A stretch of 64,000 nucleotides of DNA from Amblyornis subalaris (taxonomy: Eukaryota; Chordata; Aves; Passeriformes; Ptilonorhynchidae). Both the position numbers and the translations under genes were made by a program. The notes under the pieces are model-generated. The model saw nothing but the letters and a program-made list of their open reading frames with translations. It did not search any database and was not told the DNA's origin. The stretch lies in contig JACAXG010000024.1 of the NCBI GenBank assembly GCA_018881555.1, positions 7,806,298-7,870,297 of the forward strand, given 5' to 3'. The stretch's first letter is position 1. Every line of letters starts with the position of its first letter. Of this stretch, positions 63,353 through 64,000 are shown in pieces.

Positions 63353-63964
63353 GTTTCACTATTTCACTTCAAATATCAGTCAGATTGTAATAATGTAAAA
63401 ATATTAAAGCAACCTGAAATATTCCACATATAACCTCAAAAATTATTAGACTGAAACGAAGCACACTGGCTATTTTTACTTTAGAGGCAGTAAACTATCT
63501 AAAATTTTGTTACACTTAAAAGCAACAAAATTATATTTTTTAAATTAGACAAGCAGAATGCATAACCAAACTGAAATCAGAATACTGCAACAGCCTTGGT
63601 TATACCCATTCATCCTGCACACAGATCCCCTGGGCTGGATGTTCACAGGAAGCCACCATCACAGGACCGTCATTTCCATGGTTCGTATCGTTACCTAAAA
63701 CACATCCTGGGGTACACACACCGCTCAAGACTTGTACACTCTCAGCACTTGTACTTTTCAAAGTACTGCTGGCTTGCAAAGGAAGACTTTTCAACCTCTG
63801 TAAATTCATACAATGTCTGTTCATACAATTTTGTCATGTTTTCAAGTATCAGTGTGTCAGAGACTGAAATAGTTCATGCCTTAAACACTGTTATGAAGTT
63901 TTGCCCATTATAGCAAAAAACTGTATAAAGAAGCGACTAAAGCCCACCCCTCCCTAAGAGATAC

Positions 63965-64000
63965 CTGACTGGAACTTTGGATGGCGAGTTAAGTCATCGA
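63965..64000 (-). CDS. possible 3' end of an upstream ATXN10 exon (cut by window edge)
   Basis: The last 36 bases, read on the minus strand, give an open frame D-D-L-T-R-H-P-K-F-Q-S plus the first base of a Gly-type codon, then a GT donor (tcag/gtatct). In human ataxin-10 the stretch before the conserved FKSHLIRLIGNLC segment reads roughly GDIS...NG, so DDLT...QSG with a phase-1 junction would fit the same place. That similarity is weak and recalled from memory. The exon that should follow (FKSHLIRLIGNLCYKN...) was not found between here and 48399. It may therefore be a real exon end, or a chance open stretch of 11 codons next to a GT. Confidence 0.35.

Larger units (their letters stand above)
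48400..63964 (-). other. ATXN10: upstream ATXN10 intron sequence (may hide one short exon)
   Basis: This is the sequence upstream of the penultimate exon on the gene strand. By gene structure it must be intronic, possibly interrupted by the short exon that encodes the conserved FKSHLIRLIGNLC segment, which I could not locate by eye. It contains CR1 fragments (49.2, 53.3-53.7, 58.4, 59.1, 59.9 and 63.3 kb), a 17-base G run at 52480 and GT/AC microsatellites near 49.0 kb. No expanded pentanucleotide ATTCT tract, the human SCA10 repeat of intron 9, is present on either strand. Confidence 0.6.

Noticed and set aside
48400..63964. Pentanucleotide ATTCT expansion of the SCA10 type
   Set aside because: No tandem ATTCT or AGAAT run was seen on either strand.
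1..64000. CRISPR arrays, prokaryotic operons or phage genes
   Set aside because: No regularly spaced direct repeats, ribosome-binding sites or dense coding; the sequence is plainly a bird nuclear locus.

Overview
This is vertebrate nuclear DNA, almost certainly avian and probably from a passerine or related neoavian. The evidence is about nineteen truncated CR1 LINE copies with the typical bird 3' end (cattctatgattctatg), one solo LTR resembling passerine ERVL LTRs, large AT-rich introns, and no mammalian Alu, B1 or L1. There is no operon-like gene packing, no CRISPR array and no phage or prokaryotic gene. Most short open frames are chance or lie inside repeats.

One gene is recognisable: ATXN10 (ataxin-10) on the minus strand. 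Its last coding exon is at 31970-32163 and the preceding exon is at 48336-48399. They are separated by a 16.2 kb intron, and the two exons join in phase across an AG acceptor and a GT donor. Together they give the C-terminal 85 residues of the armadillo-like Atx10 domain. A further exon end may touch the right edge of the window (63965-64000). The exon that should encode the conserved segment just before 48399 was not found by eye, so that edge exon is tentative.

Layout: 1 to about 31.4 kb is intergenic DNA downstream of ATXN10, where WNT7B would be the expected convergent neighbour by mammalian synteny, although no WNT7B exon is visible. It holds CR1 fragments, a 694-bp solo LTR with an exact 5-bp target duplication (26979-27672), short tandem duplications, G-runs and a nested inverted repeat. 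About 31.4 to 31.97 kb is the probable ATXN10 3'UTR. 32.2 to 48.3 kb is the last intron, poor in repeats except for a CR1 pair near 43 kb and a tail near 46 kb. 48.4 to 64 kb is upstream intron sequence with several CR1 copies.

No convincing undescribed biological system was seen. The best leads are the ATXN10 exon bookkeeping, the solo LTR, the 10.1 kb nested inverted repeat, a CTCF-like motif at 22.23 kb and a G-quadruplex-prone tract at 22.8 kb.
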